The notes under the pieces: generated by a model
Database searches by the model: none
Seen by the model: the letters and a program-made list of their open reading frames with translations, nothing else
Told to the model about the DNA's origin: nothing
Made by a program: the position numbers and the translations under genes
Assembly (NCBI GenBank): GCA_031276335.1
Contig: JAISNH010000032.1
Coordinates: 1-13,933 of the forward strand
Length of the DNA stretch: 13,933 nucleotides
Reading direction: 5' to 3'
DNA from: Rickettsiales bacterium
GTDB taxonomy: Bacteria; Pseudomonadota; Alphaproteobacteria; Rs-D84; CACZYB01
Shown: positions 1 through 8,000 of the stretch, in pieces
How the letters are laid out: each line of letters starts with the position of its first letter
How positions within the stretch are numbered: position 1 is the stretch's first letter

Positions 1-102
1 CGGGCATTATCCCAAAGCTGGATACGATTATATATGTTTTGTAAATGAAAGGCAAGGAATCGTTTTCCGCCGTCACCCCTGCCGTCGCCGGCCGCGAGGG
101 TT

Positions 103-133
103 GTCATAGCGGCGCTCGATGCCGCTATCCAGG
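103..133. repeat. Palindromic repeat unit (type A)
   Basis: An 8-bp perfect inverted repeat, ATAGCGGC at 106-113 and GCCGCTAT at 121-128, separated by 7 bases. It is framed by GTC on the left and CCAGG on the right. A matching unit in inverted orientation lies at 13396-13426 (ATAGCGGCA/TGCCGCTAT). It belongs to a modular family of intergenic palindromes found at both ends of this window. Confidence 0.75.
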
Positions 134-156
134 TGGTGAAGGATTCCTCGCGCGGC

Positions 157-187
157 CTGGATTGTCGGGTCAAGCCCGACAATGACG
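157..187. repeat. Palindromic repeat unit (type B)
   Basis: A 9-bp perfect inverted repeat, ATTGTCGGG at 161-169 and CCCGACAAT at 175-183, around a 5-base loop. It is preceded by CCTGG and followed by GACGG. The same unit, reverse-complemented, lies at 13302-13332. CCAGG/CCTGG on one side and GTCAT/ATGAC on the other are shared with the neighbouring type A unit, so both are variants of one repeat design. Confidence 0.75.
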
Positions 188-267
188 GAGGGGGAAAGGA
201 TGCCGGTATGACGGAGGGCGGTGGATGACGGCCTTCGCGCGGCTTGCGCAGGCGGCTTTCCGGCGGT

Positions 268-1587
268 TTAAGGAAGCAGGGGCGACCACGCGGGATCGGA
301 GGCGCGCGTTTCGGTCTTTATTATCTCGTGGTTGTATCCGGTGATGTCCACGCTTTGAAGGGTGAGCTTTCCGTCGCCGTCCTTCGTCGGCTCTTCCTCG
401 TAGAATATTATGCGCCGTCCGTTCGGGCTCCAGGTCGGGCTTTCGACCGTATAGCCCTTCGCGATAAGGCGCTCGCCGGTGCCGTCCTCGAACATTATGC
501 CGATATAGAAATCCCCGCCCTTGATTTTCACGAACGCGAGATAGTCCCCGCGCGGGCTCCATGCGACATCGCCGTACTGCCCTCCGCCGAAGCTGATGCG
601 CTCCACGTCCCTGCCCTTGCGGGTCATGGTGTAAAGCTGCGGGCTGCCGCTGCGGTCGGAGACGAATGCTATCGTCTTTCCGTCCGGGGAATAGGTGGGC
701 GCGGTTTCGATCGCCGCCTCGCGGGTAAGCTGCCTCATCTTTTTCGTGGAAAGCTCCATTTCATATATGTCGGAGTTGCCCTCGTCGGCTATGCTCATCA
801 GGATATGCTTGCCGTCCGGGGAAAACCGTGGCGCGAACGACATGCCCGGGAAGTTGCCGAGCAGCTCCTGCTCCCCGGTTTCTATGTCGAATATGTACAC
901 GCGCGGCACGTTCTTGAAATACGTCATATAGGCGATTTTCTGGCTGTTCGGCGAAAACACCGGAGTGGTCACCTGTATCCTGCCGTCGGTCAGGTATTTC
1001 AGATTCGCCCCGTCCTGGTCGATGATGGCCAGCCGCTTCGTGCGGGCGAGCTTCGATCCGGTTTCCGCGACATAGACTATGCGGGTGTCGAAATATCCCG
1101 CGTCCCCGGTCATGCGCTTGTACACATAGTCGGATATGATGTGCGCTATGCGGCGCCAGTTGGATTTCTCGGTAAGTAGTATCTGCCCCTCGATGCGCGT
1201 CTGCCCCGGTATGTCCCACAGCTGGAATTCGACCTTCACCTTTCCGGCCTTTGCCTCCTCGACCTGCCCGAACAAAAGCGCCTGGGCGTTGATCACCGAC
1301 CAGTTTTCGAACGTAGGAGGCATCCCCGCGTCCTGCTTCGTGTCGATGAAGGCGGAATGGGCGATGGGGGAAAACAGCCCGCTGCGCTTCAGGTCGTGCG
1401 TGACCACCTTCGATATGTCGGAGCCGATTTTGGCGGTTTCCCCGCCGGAGCCCGCAAGGTCCATGATGGCGATCGAGATCGGCTTTATGTTGCCGGAATC
1501 GATGTCGACATATATCTCCGCGCGGAGCACCCGCCACCCGGCGAACAGAAAAATCAGAAGAATCAATATATTGGAGAATTTTTTCAT
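268..1587 (-). CDS. tolB: TolB, periplasmic beta-propeller of the Tol-Pal system
   Basis: TolB sits in the periplasm and links the inner-membrane TolQRA complex to Pal at the outer membrane; it is needed for envelope integrity and outer-membrane constriction at division. The 439-residue product begins with a lysine start and a long hydrophobic stretch ([14 protein letters not shown]), a signal peptide probably ending near RAE. An N-terminal domain to about residue 160 is followed by a six-bladed propeller with recurring [16 protein letters not shown] and WSPNGRRI motifs. I chose the ATG at 1587 because AGCGAGGGACAAGATT precedes it and the signal peptide starts there; the frame is open 16 codons further to a TTG, which has no such support. 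It stands alone here: tolA is not upstream, and pal is not in the 267 bases downstream. Identification is firm. Confidence 0.95.
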   Translation of the reverse strand: MKKFSNILILLIFLFAGWRVLRAEIYVDIDSGNIKPISIAIMDLAGSGGETAKIGSDISKVVTHDLKRSGLFSPIAHSAFIDTKQDAGMPPTFENWSVINAQALLFGQVEEAKAGKVKVEFQLWDIPGQTRIEGQILLTEKSNWRRIAHIISDYVYKRMTGDAGYFDTRIVYVAETGSKLARTKRLAIIDQDGANLKYLTDGRIQVTTPVFSPNSQKIAYMTYFKNVPRVYIFDIETGEQELLGNFPGMSFAPRFSPDGKHILMSIADEGNSDIYEMELSTKKMRQLTREAAIETAPTYSPDGKTIAFVSDRSGSPQLYTMTRKGRDVERISFGGGQYGDVAWSPRGDYLAFVKIKGGDFYIGIMFEDGTGERLIAKGYTVESPTWSPNGRRIIFYEEEPTKDGDGKLTLQSVDITGYNHEIIKTETRASDPAWSPLLP

Positions 1588-1665
1588 AATCTTGTCCCTC
1601 GCTATATAATCTACTTGAAAAAATTCGTTTTGCAACAGATACTTGCCCGGGTCTTGAAAATATTA

Positions 1666-1694
1666 TTGCCGAATCATATATTATTGTCTATAAT
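1666..1694 (+). promoter_or_regulatory. Sigma-70-type promoter for the 93-aa gene
   Basis: TTGCCG at 1666-1671 and a consensus TATAAT at 1689-1694 are separated by exactly 17 bp. It points toward the gene starting at 1722, giving a leader of about 20 bases with an AAGGA ribosome-binding site. Confidence 0.65.
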
Positions 1695-1721
1695 CGGTTT
1701 CAATCAGGCAAGGAAAGCGGC

Positions 1722-2003
1722 ATGGATAATAGCAAAAGGGAATTGGTGGCCAGGGAGGTGCGGAGGGTTTTGGGGGCGAAGGCTCCAAGGCCGCGCATCG
1801 CCGCCGGCAAAACGGCGAAGGCGGAGGCTTGCCTGAGGGCCGGGCTCGGCTATTGGGCGTGGATCGACGCCCTGGCCGAGCTGGAGGCGAGGTTTTCCTG
1901 CGATCTTTCGGCATGCTCGGACAAGTTCGGGATACAAACCGCGGACGCCCTTGTCGAGGCGCTGATGAACGCCCCCGCGCTGGAGAGTCTGTGGAAGAAT
2001 TAG
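1722..2003 (+). CDS. Small hypothetical protein, acyl-carrier-protein-like without the serine
   Basis: I do not recognise this 93-residue protein by name. It starts at an ATG with AAGGA 8 bases upstream and has its own promoter, so it is probably real. The second half (LAELEARFSCDLSA, then KFGIQTADALVEAL) fits the pattern of acyl carrier proteins, where helix 2 ends in a LEEEF-type motif followed by an acidic loop and an I-x-T-x-x-x-x-V helix. At the place where carrier proteins have Asp-Ser-Leu, the attachment site for phosphopantetheine, this protein reads GYWAW. It therefore cannot carry the prosthetic group if the alignment is right. The N-terminal third is basic. The ACP-like fold is inference from spacing and hydrophobic pattern; the family is unknown. 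Its stop codon lies next to the trpS promoter, so it is probably a separate transcription unit. Confidence 0.7.
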   Translation: MDNSKRELVAREVRRVLGAKAPRPRIAAGKTAKAEACLRAGLGYWAWIDALAELEARFSCDLSACSDKFGIQTADALVEALMNAPALESLWKN

Positions 2004-2005
2004 GC

Positions 2006-2034
2006 TTTACAAACCCGGCCGCATGCATTATTAT
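2006..2034 (+). promoter_or_regulatory. Promoter of the trpS-argS-plsY-dprA operon
   Basis: TTTACA at 2006-2011 and TATTAT at 2029-2034 are separated by 17 bp. It starts 3 bases after the preceding stop codon and lies 25 bases before the trpS ATG. No other good promoter is apparent before dprA ends, so it probably drives all four genes. Confidence 0.6.
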
Positions 2035-2058
2035 TTTCCATAACTGAAAGGTGTGAAA

Positions 2059-3033
2059 ATGGCCGATACTATTCTTACCGGGGTGAAGCCGACGGGCGAT
2101 CCGCATGTCGGCAATTATTTCGGAGCGATAAGACCCGCGGTCGATCTTGTCAATTCGAACGAGGGGGCGGGCTATATATTCATCGCGGACGTCCACGCTC
2201 TCAACTCCGTCCGCGATCCGGATTTCATGCGGACAAAGACGCGGGAGGTCGCGGCGACCTTCCTTGCCTGCGGCATAGATCCGGACAAGACGGTTTTCTA
2301 CCGCCAGTCGGACGTGCCGGAGGTTTTCGAGCTGGCCTCGATCCTGATGAACTTCGCGCCGAAGGGGCTGATGAACCGCGCGCATGCGTACAAGGCCGTG
2401 CTGGACAGGGACGGCAGCGACGACAACGTCAACATGGGTCTTTACACCTATCCGATACTTATGGCGGCCGATATTCTGGCGATGGACGCGGACATCGTGC
2501 CGGTCGGCCTTGACCAGAAGCAGCATATCGAAATCGCGCGCGACATCGCGGGCTCGCTCAATTCGGCCTACGGGCGCGAAATCCTGAAGATGCCGTCCGC
2601 GCATATACCGGAGGCAGTCGAAGTAATTCCCGGGCTCGACGGCCGGAAGATGAGCAAGTCCTACGGCAACGTCGTCGGCCTGTTCGCGGCGGAGGCCGAG
2701 ACCGCGAAGAGGATCATGAAGATTCCGACCGACAGTCTTCCGCCGGAGGCGCCCAAGGACGACGAAAGCCTAATCTACCGCCTTATGCAATTGTTCGGCG
2801 TGGAGGAAAATTACAGGAAGGAATTCCTGTCGGGCGGCATAGGCTATGGCGAGGCGAAGAAAATGCTGGCCGAGGCCGCGAACGCCGTCCTGCGCCCGGT
2901 TCGCGCAAGGTATGCGGAGTTGATCGCCGCGCCGGAAAAGATAGACGCCGTGCTGGCCGCCGGAGCGGTGAGGGCGCGCGCGTCCGCAACGAAGACTTTG
3001 GCGCGCGTGAAATCCGCGGCGGGGCTCGCATAA
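2059..3033 (+). CDS. trpS: Tryptophanyl-tRNA synthetase
   Basis: This class I synthetase activates tryptophan with ATP and charges tRNA-Trp in the cytoplasm. The 324-residue length is usual for bacterial TrpS. The HIGH-type motif reads PTGDPHVGN (residues 11-19), and KMSKS is at 197-201 followed by YGN. Between them stand the family blocks YPILMAADIL and VPVGLDQKQH. I take the ATG at 2059, 8 bases after AAAGG; a GTG two codons upstream is also in frame, but less likely. Its TAA overlaps the argS ATG by one base (TAATG), a sign of translational coupling. The glycine-aspartate-proline before HVGN is slightly off the more common form with a leucine or threonine, but every catalytic motif is present. 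Confidence 0.96.
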   Translation: MADTILTGVKPTGDPHVGNYFGAIRPAVDLVNSNEGAGYIFIADVHALNSVRDPDFMRTKTREVAATFLACGIDPDKTVFYRQSDVPEVFELASILMNFAPKGLMNRAHAYKAVLDRDGSDDNVNMGLYTYPILMAADILAMDADIVPVGLDQKQHIEIARDIAGSLNSAYGREILKMPSAHIPEAVEVIPGLDGRKMSKSYGNVVGLFAAEAETAKRIMKIPTDSLPPEAPKDDESLIYRLMQLFGVEENYRKEFLSGGIGYGEAKKMLAEAANAVLRPVRARYAELIAAPEKIDAVLAAGAVRARASATKTLARVKSAAGLA

Positions 3034-4745
3034 TGGATTTTCTGAAGGAAAGGCTTGCCAAGATTTTCAGGGATGCGGTTTCGGCCGCCGGTTTCGATCC
3101 GCCCGCCGGCGCGGAGCTTGTGCGCCCCTCCGACCGTCCCGACCTGTCCGATTTCCAATCGAACGTGGCGCTCGCCCTCGGCAAGATCGAAGGGTCGAAC
3201 CCGCGCGCGGTGGCCGAATCCATCGCCGCGAATATCAAGGATGGCGGAGTAAGGGTTTCCGTCGACGGCCCGGGCTTCATAAACATGACCCTGGACAACG
3301 GATTCGTGGCCGAAGCGGTCGCCGAAACAATCGCCGCGCCGGATTTCGGAGTTGAGAAAGCATCCGACCCGAAAAACATAGTCGTCGATTACGGCGGCCC
3401 GAACGTGGCAAAAGCGCTGCACGTCGGCCATCTGCGCCCTGCGGTCATAGGCGAGGCGTTGATAGGCCTTGCCCGGTTCAAGGGTCACCGCGTCACGGGG
3501 GATGCGCACCTTGGCGACTGGGGTCTGCCCATGGGCATGCTTATCGCCGCGATAAAGGAAAAGAATCTTCCGCTGCCGGTCGATGTCGACGCGCTGAACA
3601 GGCTTTATCCCGAGGCCTCCCGGCGTTCGAAGGAGGACGAGGAATTCATGTCCCGCGCGCGGGAGGAGACGAAGAAGCTGCAGGACGGCGATGCGGAAAA
3701 CCGCCGCATATGGAAGTCGTTCGTGGCGCCCTCGGTCGAAGGCATGAGGAAGATTTACGACTCCCTCCTCGTCCGGTTCGATCTGTGGCTGGGCGAATCG
3801 GATGCCGACCCGTTCGTGCGCGAGCTGATCCCTCGTTTCCGCGCGGGCGGATTTACCAGGATGTCGGACGGCGCGGAGATAATCGACCTTTCGGGCTATC
3901 CCATGAACGGCGCGCCGGTTCCGCCCTTCATCATGGTGAAGTCGAACGGGGCGGTGATGTACGGCATGACCGACGTGGCAACCCTGTACGACCGCGTGGA
4001 AAACATGAAGGCCGACATGGTTTGGTACGTCGCCGGCACTCCGCAGGCGCTCCACTTCCACCAGGTGTTTTCGGTGGCCAAGATCACCGGAATTGCGGGC
4101 GGCGCCTCCTTCGAGCATCTGGGCAACGGCTCGGTTCTGGGAAGCGACGGAAAGCCGTTCAAGACTCGCTCCGGCGATACGGCGAAGCTGGAGGATCTGG
4201 TTTCGGACGCGCTCGCCCTTGCGCGGAAGCGCGTGGGGGAGTCTGCGAAGGAGCTGGGGGCGGCGGAGGCGGAATCGGTCGCCCGTGCGGTCGCCGTCGC
4301 GGCGATAAAGTTCGCCGACCTGGTGAATCCCCGCGCCTCGGACTATGTGTTCGACCTGGATAAATTCGTAAGCTTCGAGGGAAAGACGGGCCCCTACGTG
4401 CTCTATACCGCCGTGCGCATAAAATCCATGCTCGCGAATTTCCCGGATGCGGATACCGCCGCGAAGGTAGTGATCGCAAACGGATGCGACAAGGCGCTTG
4501 CGATGAAGATATGCGGGTTCGCCGGCGCCCTCGACAAGGCCTTCGACGCCCGCGCGGTGCATGTGCTGGTGCAGTACGCATACGAGCTTGCCGTCGTGTT
4601 CAGCGCCTTCTACCACCGCTGCAGCGTGCTGCGCGAGGAAGACGCGGCGCTGAGGAAAAGCCGGCTCGCGCTGTCCGCCGCGACGCTCGGGATTTTCGAA
4701 ATCTTCGCGGACATAATAAAAATAGAGATACCTGAAAGGATGTGA
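3033..4745 (+). CDS. argS: Arginyl-tRNA synthetase
   Basis: It charges tRNA-Arg with arginine; unlike most class I synthetases it needs the tRNA to activate the amino acid. At 570 residues it is close to the 577 of E. coli ArgS. The ArgS-specific N-terminal domain (about 1-95, ending DGPGFINMTL) recognises the tRNA elbow. The HIGH motif is HVGH at 130-133 in the block NVAKALHVGHLRPAVIG. The KMSKS loop is the degenerate form usual in ArgS, KPFKTRSG, at 374-381. The C-terminal part from about 450 is the helical DALR-type anticodon-binding domain and ends with the arginine-methionine typical of the family. It overlaps trpS by one base and is followed 3 bases later by plsY, so it is an internal operon gene. 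Two synthetases in one operon suggests coordinated supply, though nothing here shows amino-acid-specific regulation. Confidence 0.96.
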   Translation: MDFLKERLAKIFRDAVSAAGFDPPAGAELVRPSDRPDLSDFQSNVALALGKIEGSNPRAVAESIAANIKDGGVRVSVDGPGFINMTLDNGFVAEAVAETIAAPDFGVEKASDPKNIVVDYGGPNVAKALHVGHLRPAVIGEALIGLARFKGHRVTGDAHLGDWGLPMGMLIAAIKEKNLPLPVDVDALNRLYPEASRRSKEDEEFMSRAREETKKLQDGDAENRRIWKSFVAPSVEGMRKIYDSLLVRFDLWLGESDADPFVRELIPRFRAGGFTRMSDGAEIIDLSGYPMNGAPVPPFIMVKSNGAVMYGMTDVATLYDRVENMKADMVWYVAGTPQALHFHQVFSVAKITGIAGGASFEHLGNGSVLGSDGKPFKTRSGDTAKLEDLVSDALALARKRVGESAKELGAAEAESVARAVAVAAIKFADLVNPRASDYVFDLDKFVSFEGKTGPYVLYTAVRIKSMLANFPDADTAAKVVIANGCDKALAMKICGFAGALDKAFDARAVHVLVQYAYELAVVFSAFYHRCSVLREEDAALRKSRLALSAATLGIFEIFADIIKIEIPERM

Positions 4746-4748
4746 GGA

Positions 4749-5423
4749 ATGGAAAAACTGTACATGCTGGCCGGGGCGGTTGCCTACCTGATAGGCTCGA
4801 TACCCTCCGGTCTGATTTTGACCAAGGTGTTCCTGAAGCGTGACGTAAGGCAGATCGGCAGCGGCAACATCGGGGCTACGAACGTTCTGCGCGCGGGAAG
4901 CAGGGCGGTTGCGATTGCGACGCTGGTCTGCGACGCGCTGAAGCCGGTTGCGGCCTTTTTCGCGGCCATGGCTATTGCGCGCGCGGCCTCCGGCGCCTTT
5001 ACGCTCGGCCTTGGGCTGTGGATATACGGCGACTTGGAGCTGAAGATGGCGGTCGCCGGCATGGCGCTTGTTGGCCACTGCTTCCCGGTGTACCTGAAGT
5101 TCAAGGGAGGCAAGGGCGTCGCGACCGTGTGGGGCGGCATGTTCCTGTTCTCGTGGGCGATTGCGGCGGGTCTGTTCGCGATATGGGCGGCGATACTGGC
5201 GGCCACGAAAAAATCGTCGCTGGCCGCGATCGTCGTGGCGGTTCTGGCTCCGCTCGCGTTTTATTTGACTCCGTACGCCGAACCGGATTCGGGAAGGCTC
5301 GGCGTATTCTACGCGCTGCTGGTGCTGCTCGTGATACTGCGGCACGCCTCGAACATCAGGCGGCTTATCGCAGGCTCGGAATCGAGTGTGAATTTCAGGA
5401 AGCAGGAGCGCGATGGAAGGTAG
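4749..5423 (+). CDS. plsY: Acyl-phosphate glycerol-3-phosphate acyltransferase PlsY
   Basis: PlsY is an inner-membrane enzyme that transfers an acyl group from acyl-phosphate (made by PlsX) to glycerol-3-phosphate, the first step of phospholipid synthesis. The 224-residue protein has several hydrophobic helices and all three family motifs: SGNIGATN at 38-45, GHCFPVYLKFKGGKGVAT at 109-126 (glycerol-phosphate binding), and HASNIRRL at 199-206. Length is normal to slightly long, because of a polar tail after 210. The ATG lies 3 bases after the argS stop with GAGGA directly before it and an AAGGA slightly further up. Its last 11 bases overlap the dprA start. A plsY-dprA pair is a common arrangement in alphaproteobacteria, which supports both calls. 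Confidence 0.95.
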   Translation: MEKLYMLAGAVAYLIGSIPSGLILTKVFLKRDVRQIGSGNIGATNVLRAGSRAVAIATLVCDALKPVAAFFAAMAIARAASGAFTLGLGLWIYGDLELKMAVAGMALVGHCFPVYLKFKGGKGVATVWGGMFLFSWAIAAGLFAIWAAILAATKKSSLAAIVVAVLAPLAFYLTPYAEPDSGRLGVFYALLVLLVILRHASNIRRLIAGSESSVNFRKQERDGR

Positions 5424-6522
5424 CATCCGTACGGGCGACAGGATCGGCTTCGTGCGGCTGATCCGCACCGCGGGCGTCGGCGGCGCTACGTTTTGCAAGC
5501 TGCTGGCGAAGTTCGGCGCTCCGGAAAAGGCGATAGATTTCCTGGAGAGGGAGCGGAATATGAAGATATTCCCGCCGCATGACGCGGAGCGCGAGCTGGA
5601 GGCCGCGGAACGTATCGGCGCGCGTGCGCTGTTCTCGTTCGAGGAGGATTATCCGTATCTGCTGAAGCAGATTCCGGACCGCCCGCCGATGCTTTACGTG
5701 CTGGGGAACGCATCCGCGCTTTCGAACAGGCCGCTTGCGATAGTAGGCTCCAGGAACGCCTCGCTCAACGGCAGGAATTTCACGGCGGCCGTCGCTCGCG
5801 CCGTGGCGGAGGCGGGACATGCCGTCGTCTCCGGCATGGCGGTCGGCATAGACACGCAGGCCCACGCCGGCGCTCTTCAATCCTCGGCGAAGGGCGCCGT
5901 GAAAACCGTCGCCGTGCTTGCGGGCGGCGTGGACGTCGTGTACCCTCCGTCTAACAAAAACCTGTACGCCGAAATTATCAAGGAGGGCGCGGTCGTTTCC
6001 GAAATGCCGCCCGGGGCCGAGCCGATGGCGGCCCTGTTCCCGCGCCGCAACCGCATAATCTCCGGGCTCGCGCTGGGCACGCTGGTCGTGGAGGCGGGCA
6101 GGAAGTCCGGAAGCCTTATCACCGCGCGCTATGCCGCCGCCCAGGGGCGCGAGGTGTTCGCCGTTCCGAACTTTCCCACGGACCCGCGGGCGGGCGGGAC
6201 GAACGATTTGATAAAGAACGGAGCCGCGCTGGTGGAATCCGCCGCCGATGTCCTGGAGGCGCTGTCCGGGCTGAAGCATGATTACGCGGGCGGCGCGCTT
6301 CCGCTTCTGTCGGTAAGGGAGGAGGATTATTTCTTCGAGGAGGACGCGGCGGATTTGCGTGAAAGGATACTGTCGCTGCTGTCGTCGCGGGCAACCCCTG
6401 TCGACGGGCTCGTCCGCTCCCTGCCGGGCTATGCGCGCTCCGGCGTCATGGCCGCGCTCCTGGACCTGGAGCTGGACGGCGAAATCGCGTACGAGGGCGC
6501 GGGCAGGATCGTGAAGGTGTGA
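5413..6522 (+). CDS. dprA: DNA-processing protein DprA (Smf)
   Basis: DprA binds incoming single-stranded DNA during natural transformation, protects it and loads RecA onto it. The 369-residue protein has an N-terminal helical region (about 1-75), then the Rossmann-type core with VGSR at 111-114, SGMAVGID at 140-147, FPRRNRIISGL at 209-219 and EAGRKSGSLITA at 227-238. A C-terminal winged-helix-like segment follows (about 310-369), matching the longer proteobacterial form. The ATG at 5413 has AGGAG five bases upstream, inside plsY. It is the last gene of its operon. In many alphaproteobacteria topA follows dprA; here a convergent AT-rich gene follows instead. dprA also occurs in bacteria not known to be competent, so its presence alone does not prove transformation. 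Confidence 0.95.
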   Translation: MEGSIRTGDRIGFVRLIRTAGVGGATFCKLLAKFGAPEKAIDFLERERNMKIFPPHDAERELEAAERIGARALFSFEEDYPYLLKQIPDRPPMLYVLGNASALSNRPLAIVGSRNASLNGRNFTAAVARAVAEAGHAVVSGMAVGIDTQAHAGALQSSAKGAVKTVAVLAGGVDVVYPPSNKNLYAEIIKEGAVVSEMPPGAEPMAALFPRRNRIISGLALGTLVVEAGRKSGSLITARYAAAQGREVFAVPNFPTDPRAGGTNDLIKNGAALVESAADVLEALSGLKHDYAGGALPLLSVREEDYFFEEDAADLRERILSLLSSRATPVDGLVRSLPGYARSGVMAALLDLELDGEIAYEGAGRIVKV

Positions 6523-6556
6523 GGGAGTTTTGGCGCGGCGGTATAGTCTTGCCGGC

Positions 6557-6586
6557 TTTTCCATACGGCGATGTTTGAATGGAAAA
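6557..6586. terminator. Possible bidirectional terminator between convergent genes
   Basis: A perfect 8-bp inverted repeat, TTTTCCAT at 6557-6564 and ATGGAAAA at 6579-6586, with a 14-base loop, lies in the 68 bases between the dprA stop and the convergent gene ending at 6591. The stem is AT-rich and no strong T-run follows, so termination is only a guess from position. Confidence 0.3.
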
Positions 6587-6590
6587 TCAA

Positions 6591-7166
6591 TTATGGCAAT
6601 TCCGAAGAAGTTTTGATTTGCTTCATCCTTTCTATCAGCTGCTGCATTTCGGCTTCGGAATAAGGAAGGCGTATATCGGCAAGCATATCAGACGCGTGCC
6701 GCATGAATGACACGGTAGTATTATAAGGAGGTTCCGTCATATTCCCCCTTTTGTAAGGCTTTCCCGCCCTCCATTGGGAATGGCGAAGGACGTCTTGTTC
6801 TTTTATCATATCCTTTTCGAAAAATTCGTTTTGCATTTGTTCCATAACGCCGAAAAGAGTCCGCTCGGTTCCGCCAAGCAGCATCCTTTCGCTTGAGGGG
6901 AAAAGCGGGTTTGCGCGAGGCGCCTTGGGGATTCCGTATTCTTTGGCCTCCATATTATTTTGGGCGGCAAGACGTTTTGCCGCTTCCTTCGCCATGGATA
7001 AGGCAGACTGCATGAACTGCATTTTTTGCTCCGGATCGTCCCATTTTGCAAGCCCGGCGCCTATGACCCGCTCATACATCTGAGCTACGGCATTGTATAG
7101 CTGGTCGTTGTCAAGCTTGGCTATATCGTCGATTGTTGCGCCTGATTGATTCTTGAACTTTATCAT
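6591..7166 (-). CDS. Hypothetical protein, AT-rich gene behind tRNA-Thr
   Basis: I do not recognise this 191-residue protein. It starts at an ATG preceded by AAAAGGAAAAAA, a purine-rich ribosome-binding site, 13 bases past the 3' end of tRNA-Thr on the same strand. There is no signal peptide or membrane segment; it looks soluble and helical, with alternating charged and hydrophobic residues (DDIAKLDNDQLYNAVAQMYE) and many methionines and glutamines. A central segment around PNPLFPSSERMLLGGT is less helical. Base composition is clearly more AT-rich than dprA or the GNAT gene, and codon use differs accordingly (many AT-ending codons). Position next to a tRNA and between convergent core genes suggests acquired DNA, but no integrase is present. 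It may share a transcript with the tRNA. That it is a real gene seems likely; its function is unknown. Confidence 0.7.
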   Translation of the reverse strand: MIKFKNQSGATIDDIAKLDNDQLYNAVAQMYERVIGAGLAKWDDPEQKMQFMQSALSMAKEAAKRLAAQNNMEAKEYGIPKAPRANPLFPSSERMLLGGTERTLFGVMEQMQNEFFEKDMIKEQDVLRHSQWRAGKPYKRGNMTEPPYNTTVSFMRHASDMLADIRLPYSEAEMQQLIERMKQIKTSSELP

Positions 7167-7179
7167 TTTTTTCCTTTTT

Positions 7180-7255
<76 letters not shown>

Positions 7256-7267
7256 AATCCTGGAAAT

Positions 7268-7295
7268 ATGATACCAGCAACGCGGCAAAAGACAA
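7268..7295 (-). promoter_or_regulatory. Probable promoter of tRNA-Thr
   Basis: On the minus strand TTGTCT (7290-7295) and TATCAT (7268-7273) are separated by 16 bp, with the mature tRNA 5' end 12 bases after the -10 box. The transcript would run through the tRNA into the AT-rich gene, as no terminator is seen between them. Confidence 0.5.
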
Positions 7296-7331
7296 GGATA
7301 AATATGGCGCCGCGCCCGGATGTGCGCCCGG

Positions 7332-8000
7332 CTATACCCTGCGCGCCTTCATCTTCGCGTGCGTGTCGGCGAGTATCGCGCGCAGCTTCGCCCGAGCCTC
7401 TTCGGAGGTCATGCGGGGCGTGTCCCGCCCGCGCTCCCATTCGCGCCTCAGCTTCGAGAACATCATGGTGTAGAAATGCCCCGGCCGGGTCACGAACTGC
7501 CGCGCGCCGAGCTTTGCGCCCTCGAAGGCGTGCCCGGTCTTGAGGATTATCGTCTGCGAGGCCTCGTTGCCTTCCTCCGCGTCCATCTCGACGCGCCAGA
7601 ATCCCGCGTTGAACAGGTGGTCCTCGAGGAGCCGTATCGCCTCCTGCACGTATCCTTTCCGCGTGAATTCCCTGCCGATGAAAAATCCGATTTCGGCGGT
7701 TGAGTTGCGCGTGTCCGGCTCGGTCTTTATGTCGCCCATAAGCGCGCCGTCTGCGCTGAATATCGCATACTGGATTTTCTTTCCGCTTTTCCAAAGCCGG
7801 TCGGCCTCTCTCAGGAAGTCCAGGCAGTCGGCCTCGGTTTTCCATTTAAGTATTGTTTCGCGCCACCGTCCGATGTGCTCGCGGTTGCGGGAAGCCAGAG
7901 CCAGCAGCTCGGCCGCGTGCGCCTTCGTCGCCGGATGTTTCCTGAGCGTTATGCCCTCGCCCGCGATTTCTTCGGGAAAGGCGGTTTTTATGGAGGTCAT
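7332..8000 (-). CDS. GNAT-family N-acetyltransferase (RimJ/RimL-like)
   Basis: The 222-residue protein has the layout of the RimJ/RimL branch of GNAT enzymes, which transfer acetyl from acetyl-CoA to an N-terminal amine or similar substrate. Visible are the opening EGITLRKHPATK strand, the acetyl-CoA-binding block IGFFIGREFTRKGYVQEAI (pyrophosphate loop around RKGYVQEA), and the later EEGNEASQTIILKTGHAFEG, the usual N-x-x-S-x-x-x-x-x-K-x-G-F-x-x-E-G pattern. A basic tail of about 35 residues after REWERGRD goes beyond the usual end of the fold. The substrate cannot be told. The ATG overlaps the stop of the DUF2062 gene (ATGA), with GGAAG 8 bases upstream, so the two are co-translated. Confidence 0.85.
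   Translation of the reverse strand: MTSIKTAFPEEIAGEGITLRKHPATKAHAAELLALASRNREHIGRWRETILKWKTEADCLDFLREADRLWKSGKKIQYAIFSADGALMGDIKTEPDTRNSTAEIGFFIGREFTRKGYVQEAIRLLEDHLFNAGFWRVEMDAEEGNEASQTIILKTGHAFEGAKLGARQFVTRPGHFYTMMFSKLRREWERGRDTPRMTSEEARAKLRAILADTHAKMKARRV

Larger units (their letters stand above)
1..267. other. Gene-free left edge, downstream of tolB
   Basis: No convincing coding region is visible here. The stretch lies beyond the tolB stop codon on the minus-strand side, where a pal gene might be expected in a standard tol-pal cluster; none begins within these bases. The right part holds two palindromic repeat units, listed separately. The first 60 bases are AT-rich and show nothing I recognise. 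I see no clear T-tailed terminator hairpin for tolB. Confidence 0.6.

Noticed and set aside
244..1179. An open plus-strand frame of 311 codons
   Set aside because: Antisense of the TolB propeller; no motif, and TolB is certain.
1623..1638. A 16-base word (AAAAATTCGTTTTGCA) shared with the region near 6820
   Set aside because: It is short and AT-rich, with no palindrome or extension beyond the match. One copy is upstream of tolB and the other inside a gene; chance is the simplest explanation.
2844..5498. An open minus-strand frame of 884 codons
   Set aside because: It lies opposite argS, plsY and part of trpS and dprA, all with clear family motifs. The product is rich in Arg, His and Gly without domain structure, as expected from the complement of GC-rich genes.
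5395..6564. An open minus-strand frame of 389 codons
   Set aside because: Complement of dprA, with no ribosome-binding site and no recognisable domain.
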